Part shown: positions 45,731 to 53,862 of the stretch, in pieces
How positions within the stretch are numbered: position 1 is the stretch's first letter
Layout: the number at the start of each line of letters is the position of its first letter
Assembly: GCA_021151835.1 (NCBI GenBank)
Contig: JAGKWO010000023.1
Location: 1-64,000 of the forward strand
From: Gammaproteobacteria bacterium
GTDB lineage: Bacteria > Pseudomonadota > Gammaproteobacteria > Pseudomonadales > Cellvibrionaceae
Length of the DNA stretch: 64,000 nucleotides
Reading direction: 5' to 3'
Program-made: the position numbers and the translations under genes
The notes under the pieces: model-generated
Told to the model about the DNA's origin: nothing
What the model saw: only the letters and a program-made list of their open reading frames with translations
Database searches by the model: none

Positions 45731-45758
45731 AAAATCCCCGCCGAGACGAGGATTTTTT
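45731..45758 (-). terminator. Terminator after the OmpA-family gene
   Basis: AAAATCC...GGATTTT stem with an inner CG-rich extension, ending in a T-run on the minus strand, about 30 bp past the stop codon. Confidence 0.75.
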
Positions 45759-45786
45759 AGCTGGCGGGTGTGTAAATGCAATAGAT

Positions 45787-47259
45787 CTAACGCAAGCGTT
45801 TGACTAACTCCACGCGGCGATTCTTTTGCTTGCCTGCATCACTGGTATTATTGGATGCGGGGGCGTAAGGCCCAACACCCTGCGCCTGCAAACGGCTGGC
45901 AACTATCTGGTAATCTTTTACCAATGCGGCGGCGACTGAATCTGCACGCTGTTTGGAAAGCGCCACATTCGCAGCACCATCGCCGGTATCATCGGTGTGG
46001 CCGACAACATAGAGTAACAAATCTTTATTGCGCTTTAACAAATCAGCAATGGCATCCAGGGTCGGTTTGGATTCAGGTTTAATGCTGGCTTTGCCGGTAT
46101 CAAAATAAATTCCGTAAATTAGCGCTTTGCCTTCAGCATCAATTTGCTGCTTCAGTTGATCTGCATTTACGCTTACCAATCCGGTTTGAACCTGTTTTTC
46201 TTCCAGAATAACTTGTTGGACACCAACGACATCTTCATAACCGCCAATAAATAACGCCACATAATTCGTACCGCCGGCCTGTGTCTTTTTGGCGAGCAGG
46301 TAATATGGTTTGCGATAGGAGTTATACACATCACCAGCGAGCGCCACCTGGTCACCCAATTCATTGGCTTGCTGTTCGGTACCGCATTGTTCCAACTCGC
46401 ATTGGGATATAAACGTAAACCCGGCCTTGGTAAGCGCCGCTTTATAATTTTCATACACCTTCAAGGTAGAAACATTTTTAATGGTGTAAGCGTGTCTGCC
46501 TAAATCGCCGGTTAATTTCAATGGCGTTTTATCGGCGGCATTCATTGCAAAAGGCAACACAACCGTTTCAGTATCAACCTTCTTGTGATTATCAAGATGC
46601 GCCCCGGGGTAGCGCGGCAATAATGTGTGATCCTTTGCTTTATCATCGTCAGATAATGGTTCGACGCTGGTGGGCTCTACACCTTTGTTCGCATAAGCCA
46701 CATCCACTTTCACCAGGCCGGTTTCCAGCGGCTCCCCTTCTACAATCACTTGCTGGACAGCCACTTCATCTTCGTAAGCTCCCACAAACCAGGCCACAAC
46801 TATTTTTCCTTTGGGTGAATCTTTTTCACCCACCCAATAATAAGGATTGCGCCAATTGTTGTAGACATCACCGTGCACCGACAATATACCGCCGAGATCC
46901 TGAATTTGTTTTTCGTTACCACAAGCATCCAGCGCACAACTGAATAGCGGCTTGAAACCCAATTGTTTCGCTGCTGCAATATAATTTTCATACACTTTCA
47001 ATGACGATACATTTTTAATTTCATAATTGTGCAGATAAAGATCCCCGATAGCTTCCAGTGGCTTGAACGCTTGCGCTGGTCGGGAGTTATCAACAATCGA
47101 CACCGGGAATACAAACTTTTCATAGTCGTACATCAGGGCGCGGTTGAGATGGGCGTTTGGATATGCGGCAAACAACGGTTGGTCTTTATCGAAAGTGGCC
47201 AGCGCTGTTGAACTGAAAAGGCCCAGCAAGCCAGTAATTAATAATGTGCGCTTAAACAT
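45787..47259 (-). CDS. OmpA-family envelope protein with duplicated N-terminal domain
   Basis: 490 aa. A signal peptide (LLITGLLGLFSSTALA) is followed by two homologous blocks of about 165 residues (roughly 25-195 and 215-375). Both contain the pattern YP.AHL, IKNVS.LKVYENY..A, C.L..CG.E, GDVYN..R.PYY and GAYED..VQQVI. This resembles DUF4892-type domains, a tentative match. The C-terminal OmpA/MotB peptidoglycan-binding domain (IYFDTGKASIKPES, VVGHTDDTGDG, NRRVELV) is clear. It probably tethers an envelope activity to the cell wall. The ATG at 47259 has an AAGGAG site. Confidence 0.85.
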   Translation of the reverse strand: MFKRTLLITGLLGLFSSTALATFDKDQPLFAAYPNAHLNRALMYDYEKFVFPVSIVDNSRPAQAFKPLEAIGDLYLHNYEIKNVSSLKVYENYIAAAKQLGFKPLFSCALDACGNEKQIQDLGGILSVHGDVYNNWRNPYYWVGEKDSPKGKIVVAWFVGAYEDEVAVQQVIVEGEPLETGLVKVDVAYANKGVEPTSVEPLSDDDKAKDHTLLPRYPGAHLDNHKKVDTETVVLPFAMNAADKTPLKLTGDLGRHAYTIKNVSTLKVYENYKAALTKAGFTFISQCELEQCGTEQQANELGDQVALAGDVYNSYRKPYYLLAKKTQAGGTNYVALFIGGYEDVVGVQQVILEEKQVQTGLVSVNADQLKQQIDAEGKALIYGIYFDTGKASIKPESKPTLDAIADLLKRNKDLLLYVVGHTDDTGDGAANVALSKQRADSVAAALVKDYQIVASRLQAQGVGPYAPASNNTSDAGKQKNRRVELVKRLR

Positions 47260-47339
47260 AAATACTCCTTTCGTTGTAATTACCAAATAATGACCGGCCT
47301 GTTCTGCTTTGGTCCAGGTTGAATTGGATTGAGATGATT

Positions 47340-47390
47340 AAAAAGTCTAGAAACAAAAAGTCTAGAAACAAAAAGTCCAGAAGCGAAAAG
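47340..47390. repeat. 15-bp tandem repeats upstream of the OmpA-family gene
   Basis: Three consecutive copies of AAAAAGTCTAGAAAC (47340-47384; the third has C for T and G for A changes), followed by a partial fourth. They lie about 80-130 bp upstream of the OmpA-family start. They could be direct-repeat protein-binding sites or simple slippage. Confidence 0.8.
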
Positions 47391-47532
47391 TTAGAAGATT
47401 AATACTGAATTCTGGATGAACAGATTTTTAATTTCCGTACCGGCGCCCAATTTTGTTGGCGGGTTCAAATTTTTCCCGCTGTTTTAAACACCGGATATTA
47501 TGCGCACAGTTTTTTTGGCAGCCACAAATTAA

Positions 47533-47556
47533 AAAACCACGCCGAAGCGTGGTTTT
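47533..47556 (-). terminator. Terminator after yceI
   Basis: The stem AAAACCACGC / GCGTGGTTTT with a short loop ends in a T-run on the minus strand, about 20 bp past the yceI stop. Confidence 0.85.
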
Positions 47557-47576
47557 CAGATCCGCATGGAAAGCGA

Positions 47577-48155
47577 TTACTTTTTAACACCTTCCACTTC
47601 CAGTTCCAATTTCACGGTTTGGGAAGCCGGGCCCAAATCCATTTTGATATTGAAATCTTTCAATTTGATTTCAGTTTCGCCAGAGAAGCCAGCGCGGTAA
47701 CCACCCCAAGGGTCTTTACCTTCGCCCACTTTTTCTACTTCGATAGTTACACTTTTCGTAACACCATTGAGCGTCAGGTCGCCGATAATATCGAACTCGT
47801 CTTTACCATCTGCTTTGATAGATTTGCTAACGAAAGTCGCTTTGGGGAATTTCTCCACATTCAGGAAATCCGCACTGCGCAAATGCTTGTCGCGTTCAGC
47901 GTGGTTGGAGTTGATGCTGGTGGTATCAATGGTAACGTTGATGGTACTGGCTTCCGGCTTGGCAGGATCATAAGTAAATTCACCTTCAAACTTATCGAAG
48001 CGGCCAGTCAGCACGCTGTAGCCCAAGTGCTTAATGGCGAAATTGATAGATGCATGCGCACCTTTGGTATCAATTACATAATTGTCTGCCAATGCTGGCA
48101 AACTCATTACACCAATACTGCTGATAGCGAGGGCGAAAAGGGATTTTTTTAACAT
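47577..48155 (-). CDS. yceI: YceI-family periplasmic lipid-binding protein
   Basis: 192 aa with a signal peptide (SLFALAISSIGVMSLPALA). The lipocalin-like fold is shown by YVIDTKGAHASINFAIKHLGYS, FEGEFTYDPAKPEAS and RSADFLNVEKFPKATF. Family members bind polyprenoid chains such as quinones. The cytochrome b561 gene 86 bp upstream is a standard partner, suggesting a role in quinone-linked redox of the envelope. It has a strong AAAGGAG ribosome site. Confidence 0.93.
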   Translation of the reverse strand: MLKKSLFALAISSIGVMSLPALADNYVIDTKGAHASINFAIKHLGYSVLTGRFDKFEGEFTYDPAKPEASTINVTIDTTSINSNHAERDKHLRSADFLNVEKFPKATFVSKSIKADGKDEFDIIGDLTLNGVTKSVTIEVEKVGEGKDPWGGYRAGFSGETEIKLKDFNIKMDLGPASQTVKLELEVEGVKK

Positions 48156-48241
48156 CTATAGACTCCTTTAGGGTTAGTCATGGAATATACGGTTGCCTGG
48201 AAAACTAATTTAAGAAACTTTTTAAATAGCAGGTTTGTTAA

Positions 48242-48799
48242 TTAAAGATCCGATTTTTTTACTGGTTTAAATATCCGTACCAATGTGCGATCACGCATGA
48301 CAAGGTGATGAAACAAAGCACCGAGTGCATGTAAAACAACTAACGCGATAATTGCCCATGCAAAATATTCATGAATTTCGCCGGCAAGATCGACATTGGC
48401 AGAACTCAGTTGGGTAATCACCGGAAATTTAATGATATTAAACATACTGGCCGCCTGACCTTCTGCGGTAGTAATCAAGTAACCGCTGGTAATTACCACA
48501 AAAATAAAAAGATAAAGTGCAAGTTTGACCAGCTTCGCCGTCTTTTGTTGCACAGGTTTTGCTGGCAAATCAATCGGTGTTGGATTAATAATGCGCCACA
48601 CAATACGTATCAGCATAATTAATAACACCAATATGCCAAGACTCACGTGCAACTCCGGGCCTTTGTGATACCAGTCGTCGTAATAGGTGAGATCCACCAT
48701 GTACACACCCAAACCAAATAAAAACAAAATTAATACTGCGCTAATCCAGTGAATCAGAATCGAAACTAACCCATAACCATTGGATGAATCCTTTAACAT
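48242..48799 (-). CDS. Cytochrome b561
   Basis: 185 aa inner-membrane dihaem cytochrome with four helices. The haem-ligand His residues lie in ILIHWISAVLILFLFG, HVSLGILVLLIMLIRIVWR, EIHEYFAWAIIALVVLHALGALFHH. It moves electrons between quinol and periplasmic acceptors. It is encoded just upstream of yceI, the usual pair. Confidence 0.92.
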   Translation of the reverse strand: MLKDSSNGYGLVSILIHWISAVLILFLFGLGVYMVDLTYYDDWYHKGPELHVSLGILVLLIMLIRIVWRIINPTPIDLPAKPVQQKTAKLVKLALYLFIFVVITSGYLITTAEGQAASMFNIIKFPVITQLSSANVDLAGEIHEYFAWAIIALVVLHALGALFHHLVMRDRTLVRIFKPVKKSDL

Positions 48800-49054
48800 G
48801 CGCGACCTCTTATTTTTGTTTGTCAGGTGAATAAGTGAAATGAAGATAGCAGTAATAGCAAAAAATTACAGTACTGAAAATTTTTTTGGTGGAGCAGATC
48901 AAAACTGCTCGCCGGCTGTTATAGAGATGAATTGCACAGGCAATCACTGAATTATCAAATGGTTAGGCAACGATGCCGAGGCAACAGGAGTGGCTGCACA
49001 AAAGGGAACTATCAGTTTTTTCGTTGTTTATGATTCAAATTTCAATAGCTTTTG

Positions 49055-49456
49055 TTAAGTATGTTGCGCCGTCTTTAACACCGGGCGCTTTTGTCCGAAC
49101 TCATCAATAGCCACATAAATATACTCGCCCTGGGTAACCTGGCTGATTTGATGTGTCAGAAAATCCTTGATCCACACCTCGACTTTCACCCGGATAGACG
49201 TATTACCGATGCGCAAGGTACTGGTATAACAACTGATCACCGTTCCCACTGGCACCGGCCGGATAAACACCATACTTCCCACCGCCACCGTAGTGACACG
49301 CCCCAAAGAAACCTCATTGGCGTGAATGGCTCCGGCAATATCCATCTGCGCCATTAACCAGCCACCGAAAATATCGCCAAAAGGATTGGTATCCGCCGGC
49401 ATGGTGATAGTTTGCAACGTGAGGGTGCCAGTTGGTGTGTTGTTTGGGAGTTGCAT
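49055..49456 (-). CDS. Acyl-CoA thioesterase, hotdog fold (YciA-like)
   Basis: 133 aa cytoplasmic enzyme. The hotdog signature NPFGDIFGGWLMAQMDIAGAI holds the catalytic Asp and helix, followed by VGSMVFIRPVPVGTVI. This matches the YciA subclass of acyl-CoA thioesterases. The ORF continues upstream to 49702, but that N-terminal part overlaps the terminator region and is not homologous, so the ATG at 49456 is chosen. Confidence 0.9.
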   Translation of the reverse strand: MQLPNNTPTGTLTLQTITMPADTNPFGDIFGGWLMAQMDIAGAIHANEVSLGRVTTVAVGSMVFIRPVPVGTVISCYTSTLRIGNTSIRVKVEVWIKDFLTHQISQVTQGEYIYVAIDEFGQKRPVLKTAQHT

Positions 49457-49530
49457 GGTGATATCCGTATTAACAGGTGTGCGGTGAGTATAGCTACGCC
49501 CGGACACAAAAAATTTATTAATCCATAAAT

Positions 49531-49561
49531 AAAAATCCCGCTCTTTGGGAGCGGGATTTTT
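49531..49561 (-). terminator. Intrinsic terminator after the M48 protease gene
   Basis: A strong stem (AAATCCCGCTC / GAGCGGGATTT) with flanking A/T runs, 4 bp past the stop codon of the M48 gene on the minus strand. Confidence 0.9.
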
Positions 49562-49565
49562 GCAC

Positions 49566-50834
49566 TTACTGGATGCGTTCCAATTTACCTTTCGCGGCCT
49601 CGCCAATTTCCCCGCCGCCTTGTGCAGCTTGTTGGAAATATTGTGCGGCTTGCGCTTTATTACCCTTGGCGAGCGAAATTTCGCCCAGGTAATAAGTGGC
49701 AATTTGTGTCGGCAAATAACGTTGGCTGGTGGTTAGATCTTTTTCGGCAAGATCGCGTTTACCCTCTTCATAGTAGGCAATTCCGCGCAAGGCATAGGGT
49801 TTGAAATATTTCGGGTTAGCCTGGATCGCTTTATCAAACGCGCCGACTGCTTCGCCGGTTTTTTTCTGTTGCAACAATAACTGGCCTTTCATTTCCCAGA
49901 ATAAATTTTCTTTGGGTTGCTGGGCGATGGCTTGATCGACATAGCTTTGTGCATCGATATATTTTTTCTCGCTCGCCAGTTTTTGCGCCTTTTGATAATT
50001 CTCGTACGCTTTTTTATCTTTGTTTACTTGCGCCATAGCGCGTTGGAACGCTTCTTTGTTGCGCACACCGCCCGGGTATTTCGCTGCTGTTATTTTGTTT
50101 TTTTCCACCCGCTCCTGTGAGGGTGGATGGCTGGCGAACAAGCCTTCAATAAAACCGGCGTTGCGGCCTTCCGATAATTTTACAAAGATTTCCTGCAACT
50201 CAACGGCGGCCTGCGCATCGTATCCGGCTTTGGCCATGTACTTGATACCCACTTCGTCCGATTGCAATTCGTGGCTGCGCCCATATTTCGCCTGCCAGGC
50301 TTGTGCCCCGACCGCCAGTGCCCCCATACCCAAGGCACCGACTTCCGGTTTTTTCTCGGAAATTGCAACGCCGGCAATCAATACACCAGCGCCCATCAAT
50401 ACATTCTGGGTTTGTTGCTGGGCGCCGTGGCGCGCGGCGGCGTGGACAATTTCGTGGCCAAGGACCGAGGCCAGTTGGGCTTCATCTTCCAGGTACACCA
50501 GCAAGCCGCGATTGATCGCCAGTTTGCCGCCCGGCATTGCCCAGGCGTTGGGGACATCATTATTGAGCACAACAAATTCGTAGGGCAGGTCGGGGCGGTC
50601 ACTTACCGCCGCGAGTTTTTTGCCCACCGATTGCACATACGCAGTAAGGCCGGGGTCGACCACATATTGGCCACCTTGCGATTGCTGGGCCGGAGCGTAA
50701 TTCTGGGCACCCGACGCAATTTCCTGCTCGGGCGACATCAGTGAGATCTGGCTTTTACCGGTCACCGGGTTGGTCACACAACCGCTCACCGTCAGCAATA
50801 AACTGATACCCAGAAGACGAAAGAAAATGTTCAT
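49566..50834 (-). CDS. M48 metalloprotease lipoprotein with C-terminal TPR (BepA/LoiP-like)
   Basis: 422 aa. Lipoprotein signal (LLLTVSGC, lipid Cys19). Zinc-protease motif HEIVH at residues 127-131, with the third ligand region LQSDEVGIKYMAKAGYD downstream. TPR repeats fill about 280-415 (ALRGIAYYEEGKRDLAEKDL). This architecture is that of BepA/YfgC, which assembles or degrades outer-membrane proteins. RBS AAGGAG precedes the ATG. Confidence 0.92.
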   Translation of the reverse strand: MNIFFRLLGISLLLTVSGCVTNPVTGKSQISLMSPEQEIASGAQNYAPAQQSQGGQYVVDPGLTAYVQSVGKKLAAVSDRPDLPYEFVVLNNDVPNAWAMPGGKLAINRGLLVYLEDEAQLASVLGHEIVHAAARHGAQQQTQNVLMGAGVLIAGVAISEKKPEVGALGMGALAVGAQAWQAKYGRSHELQSDEVGIKYMAKAGYDAQAAVELQEIFVKLSEGRNAGFIEGLFASHPPSQERVEKNKITAAKYPGGVRNKEAFQRAMAQVNKDKKAYENYQKAQKLASEKKYIDAQSYVDQAIAQQPKENLFWEMKGQLLLQQKKTGEAVGAFDKAIQANPKYFKPYALRGIAYYEEGKRDLAEKDLTTSQRYLPTQIATYYLGEISLAKGNKAQAAQYFQQAAQGGGEIGEAAKGKLERIQ

Positions 50835-50940
50835 AGTGAGACTCCTTATGAATGAGCTGCGTATAATGCCACAGCTTTTTTATTTAGCACCTGAGCGCTG
50901 TTATGGGTGCCTGAATGTTAACCAGTAAGTGACCCTATTG

Positions 50941-51423
50941 ATGAAATCCCTGCAAATTATTGAACTCTTCGCCGGCGTCGGCGCCGACAACAAGCCCATC
51001 GTAGAACAACTGCAAGTCCGCGAACTGGAGGATGGCACCCTGCAACTGGTGCAATCGCCCGCGTTTGCCAAAGGCCTTGCCAGCGGCGATGTGGTACGCA
51101 TGCTACCCGAAACGCGCGAATTCGATCTGGTCAAACGCAGCGGCAACCTGAGCATCCGGGTATTTAGCCGCGGTGATACCGGTGCGTTAGCTGACCAGCT
51201 TACCCCCGAACTGGAAAAACTCGGCGGCGAACTGGATCGCGAAACAGCGCGTATGCTGGTATTCAGTATCCATGTTAGCTGTGGCTTTGAGGCGATCGAA
51301 GAAATACTCAACCGCTACGTCGGGCAAGATGGCCAAAGCGCCTGGATGTACGGCAACGTTTATGATCCCGCCGACGGCCAAACCCCACTTAACTGGTGGT
51401 TGGACATCCTGAAACCGGAATAA
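50941..51423 (+). CDS. DUF4265-like protein
   Basis: 160 aa cytoplasmic protein without signal peptide or membrane segment. The N-terminal part (LQVRELEDGTLQLVQSPAFAKGLASGDVVRM in spread form) and the following beta-rich region resemble DUF4265, a tentative match. It ends WWLDILKPE. I chose the ATG at 50941; a GTG at 50929 is the alternative. It lies 36 bp upstream of yaaA, so the two may be co-transcribed. Function unknown. Confidence 0.75.
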   Translation: MKSLQIIELFAGVGADNKPIVEQLQVRELEDGTLQLVQSPAFAKGLASGDVVRMLPETREFDLVKRSGNLSIRVFSRGDTGALADQLTPELEKLGGELDRETARMLVFSIHVSCGFEAIEEILNRYVGQDGQSAWMYGNVYDPADGQTPLNWWLDILKPE

Positions 51424-51459
51424 GCTTCCTCATTTTTTCCTGTGTGATTATTACTTCTT

Positions 51460-52239
51460 ATGTTGCATGTTATCTCCCCCGCAAAAACGCTGGATTTTGA
51501 ATCGGCCCCCGCCATTGATGACCACAGCCAACCGCAATTCCTGGAGCATTCGCAGGAGTTGATCGGCCAACTGCGCAAACTCAAACCGGCCGATGTTTCC
51601 AGCTTGATGGATATCAGCGAAAAACTGGGCGAACTCAACGCCCGGCGCTTTCAGGATTGGCAATTACCGTTTTCGCCGCGCAACGCAAAGCAAGCCGTGC
51701 TGGCGTTCAAAGGCGATGTGTATACCGGTATGCAAGCGGAATTGTTTAGCAAGAAAGATTTCAGCTTTGCGCAACAACACTTGCGCATTCTCAGCGGTTT
51801 ATACGGGCTACTTCGGCCGCTGGATCTGATCCAGCCTTATCGTCTGGAAATGGGTACCGGCTTTGCCAACAAGCGCGGTAAAAACCTGTATCAATTCTGG
51901 GGCGATATTATTACCGACCAGCTCAACAGTGAATTGCAAAGCCGGAAAGAAAAAGTGCTGGTGAATCTTGCATCCACGGAATACTGGAGTTCGGTCACCC
52001 CCAAAAAATTGGACGCGGAAGTTATTACCCCGGTGTTTAAAGATCGCAAAAATGGCCAGTACAAAATCATCAGCTTTTTTGCCAAAAAAGCACGCGGGAT
52101 GATGAGTGCCTATATCATCCAGCACCAGTTAAAAACCAGCGAAGCCCTTAAACACTTTGATAGCGCCGGGTACCGTTTCAATGAAGCCATGTCCACTGCC
52201 AGAGAGTGGGTCTTTACGCGCGAAGAGCAAGCGACCTAA
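51460..52239 (+). CDS. yaaA: Peroxide stress protein YaaA
   Basis: 259 aa cytoplasmic protein of the DUF328/YaaA family, which lowers free iron and protects DNA under hydrogen peroxide stress in E. coli. The start MLHVISPAKTLDFES and the blocks AFKGDVYTGM, LSGLYGLLRPLDLIQPYRLEMGT and NLASTEYW are typical. Length is standard. A U-rich leader precedes the ATG. Confidence 0.95.
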   Translation: MLHVISPAKTLDFESAPAIDDHSQPQFLEHSQELIGQLRKLKPADVSSLMDISEKLGELNARRFQDWQLPFSPRNAKQAVLAFKGDVYTGMQAELFSKKDFSFAQQHLRILSGLYGLLRPLDLIQPYRLEMGTGFANKRGKNLYQFWGDIITDQLNSELQSRKEKVLVNLASTEYWSSVTPKKLDAEVITPVFKDRKNGQYKIISFFAKKARGMMSAYIIQHQLKTSEALKHFDSAGYRFNEAMSTAREWVFTREEQAT

Positions 52240-52420
52240 TGCAATATCAGCAGGATTTTTGAGTCGTAAACTGCATATACCGAAAACTATAGCCAAACGG
52301 CGGGTGGCGCCAAAAACAATCTTAGCGAAGGATTGCAATCGCCAATCGGGCTACCTACATTGGCAGAATCTCAACATTCGAATAACCGATAGGATATCGC
52401 CCAATGAACCCTCTCTCTTC

Positions 52421-52804
52421 ATGACCGTCAGCCACGCTTACCTTGATCGCGCCATCGCCAATTTGTCGCGGGTAGCGGAGGTTTCCTATCGCCGTATTTT
52501 TAACGGTGTGGGCGTTTACCATCGCGGTGTGCAGTTTGCGCTGATCATCAACGATAAACTCTATTTCCGCGCTGATGACGATTCGCGCTCGCTGTATATA
52601 CAACAAGGTATGAGCGCATTCCAACCGCGCGCAGCGGTGCAAGTGGAGTCGTGTTTTTTCCAACTCCCGGAACAGGTGCTCATTACCCCGTCTGAACTGC
52701 ATTACTGGATGCGCATCGCCGTGGAAGCCGCTAAGACCGGTGACTTTCGCGATGATGAAACCACCCTTGAAACACCCATCCGCCATTTGCGCCACCGCGC
52801 GTAA
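52421..52804 (+). CDS. TfoX N-terminal-domain protein
   Basis: 127 aa. The core VSYRRIFNGVGVYHRGVQFALIINDKLYFRAD matches the TfoX N-terminal domain. The TfoX C-terminal domain is absent, so it is a single-domain member and need not be a competence regulator. The ORF runs upstream to 52157 inside yaaA, but that part is not homologous; the ATG at 52421 fits the domain edge. The ribosome site is weak. Confidence 0.82.
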   Translation: MTVSHAYLDRAIANLSRVAEVSYRRIFNGVGVYHRGVQFALIINDKLYFRADDDSRSLYIQQGMSAFQPRAAVQVESCFFQLPEQVLITPSELHYWMRIAVEAAKTGDFRDDETTLETPIRHLRHRA

Positions 52805-52886
52805 GTAATTCTACCTGCGCTTGTTCACGCGCAAATTCCGCGCGCGTGGACTAGGCTGATTAGGATAAACATTCGAGGGACATCTC

Positions 52887-53762
52887 ATGGCAATCCGCAT
52901 CCTGGTGGTGGATGATGCGACCTTTATCCGCGACATGATCAAAAAACAACTGCGCGATAAAATTCCGGGCGTGGAGATTATTGATGCTCCCGATGGCGCG
53001 CGGGCGCTCGCACAAATGAAAAACCAATCGGTGGATTTAATTCTCTCCGATTGGGAAATGCCCAATATGACCGGAGCGGAATTGCTCAGCACCGTGCGCG
53101 CTATGCCCAATTCGGAAAAAACCCCGTTCATTATGATTTCCAGTCGCGGTGACAGAAACCATATCGTCAAAGCAATTGAGCTCGGGGTATCCGATTACCT
53201 GAGCAAACCTTTTTCTGCCGAAGAATTGCTCAAAAAAGTGTTCAAACAACTGAAAGTTGCCGGTAAAACGCCCGCGCAACGAGTCAGTGGCGCAACCACC
53301 CAGGGGATAGCATTTGCGTCGGTTGATGTATTGACCGGCGGCCGCGCTGAACCTGCCGCAGCCGCACCGAAACCGGTTAATCCATTTGCCAACAACAGTG
53401 CCAGCGCATTGGGAGCCAAACCGGCCATTAAAGCCGTGGAAGCACCGAAAGCGGCCAAGGGCAAGGCCCAATTGCGCTTCGCCAATAACCGGGCTTTTGG
53501 TTGCGTAATCCGCGAAATGTCATTGCAATTAATGAGCGGATTAATGCAACGTGCAGACGATTTGCCCGGCGTGTTTGAACAAGCAGTGGTGGATATTGAA
53601 ACCGGCGATGGTAATAACCTCGCGCGGGTAAACGGCTATGTGCACAGTATCCAGGCCGGCGAAAATCGCCCGGATACCAACGTCGTAAAAATCGTAATTC
53701 GCTTTGTCGATAACGATGCCGAAAAATTTGAAACCCTGTCGAAATACATCGCGCAAATGTAA
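52887..53762 (+). CDS. Response regulator with receiver and C-terminal PilZ-like domain
   Basis: 291 aa. The CheY-like receiver is complete: Asp9-Asp10 acid pair, phosphoacceptor Asp55 in LILSDWEMPN, Ser at the Thr position in IMISSRG, and Lys107 in LSKPF. A Pro/Ala linker (about 150-185) leads to a C-terminal domain of about 100 residues. That domain (RANNRAF..., VVDIETGDGNNLARVNGYVHSI, VVKIVIRFVDNDAEKFETLSKYI in pieces) looks like PilZ, though the RxxxR motif is not obvious. The output is perhaps c-di-GMP sensing or a degenerate PilZ. Strong GAGG site. The nearby diguanylate cyclase fits this theme. Confidence 0.82.
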   Translation: MAIRILVVDDATFIRDMIKKQLRDKIPGVEIIDAPDGARALAQMKNQSVDLILSDWEMPNMTGAELLSTVRAMPNSEKTPFIMISSRGDRNHIVKAIELGVSDYLSKPFSAEELLKKVFKQLKVAGKTPAQRVSGATTQGIAFASVDVLTGGRAEPAAAAPKPVNPFANNSASALGAKPAIKAVEAPKAAKGKAQLRFANNRAFGCVIREMSLQLMSGLMQRADDLPGVFEQAVVDIETGDGNNLARVNGYVHSIQAGENRPDTNVVKIVIRFVDNDAEKFETLSKYIAQM

Positions 53763-53862
53763 ACCCCGCCCGGATTCCAGCCTGCAATCCCGCACTCACT
53801 GGCTATACTCAACACCATAGTTGTTGACTACCAGCGCGCTGCTGGCATTTCAGGTTGTATCC

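Noticed and set aside
47340..47390. CRISPR-like array
   Set aside because: Repeats are only 15 bp and directly adjacent, with no spacers and no cas genes.
49457..49702. N-terminal extension of the thioesterase
   Set aside because: It overlaps the terminator and 3' end of the M48 gene; the conserved hotdog domain begins after 49456.
52157..52420. N-terminal extension of the TfoX-N protein
   Set aside because: It overlaps the end of yaaA in another frame and shows no TfoX homology; the ATG at 52421 matches the domain edge.
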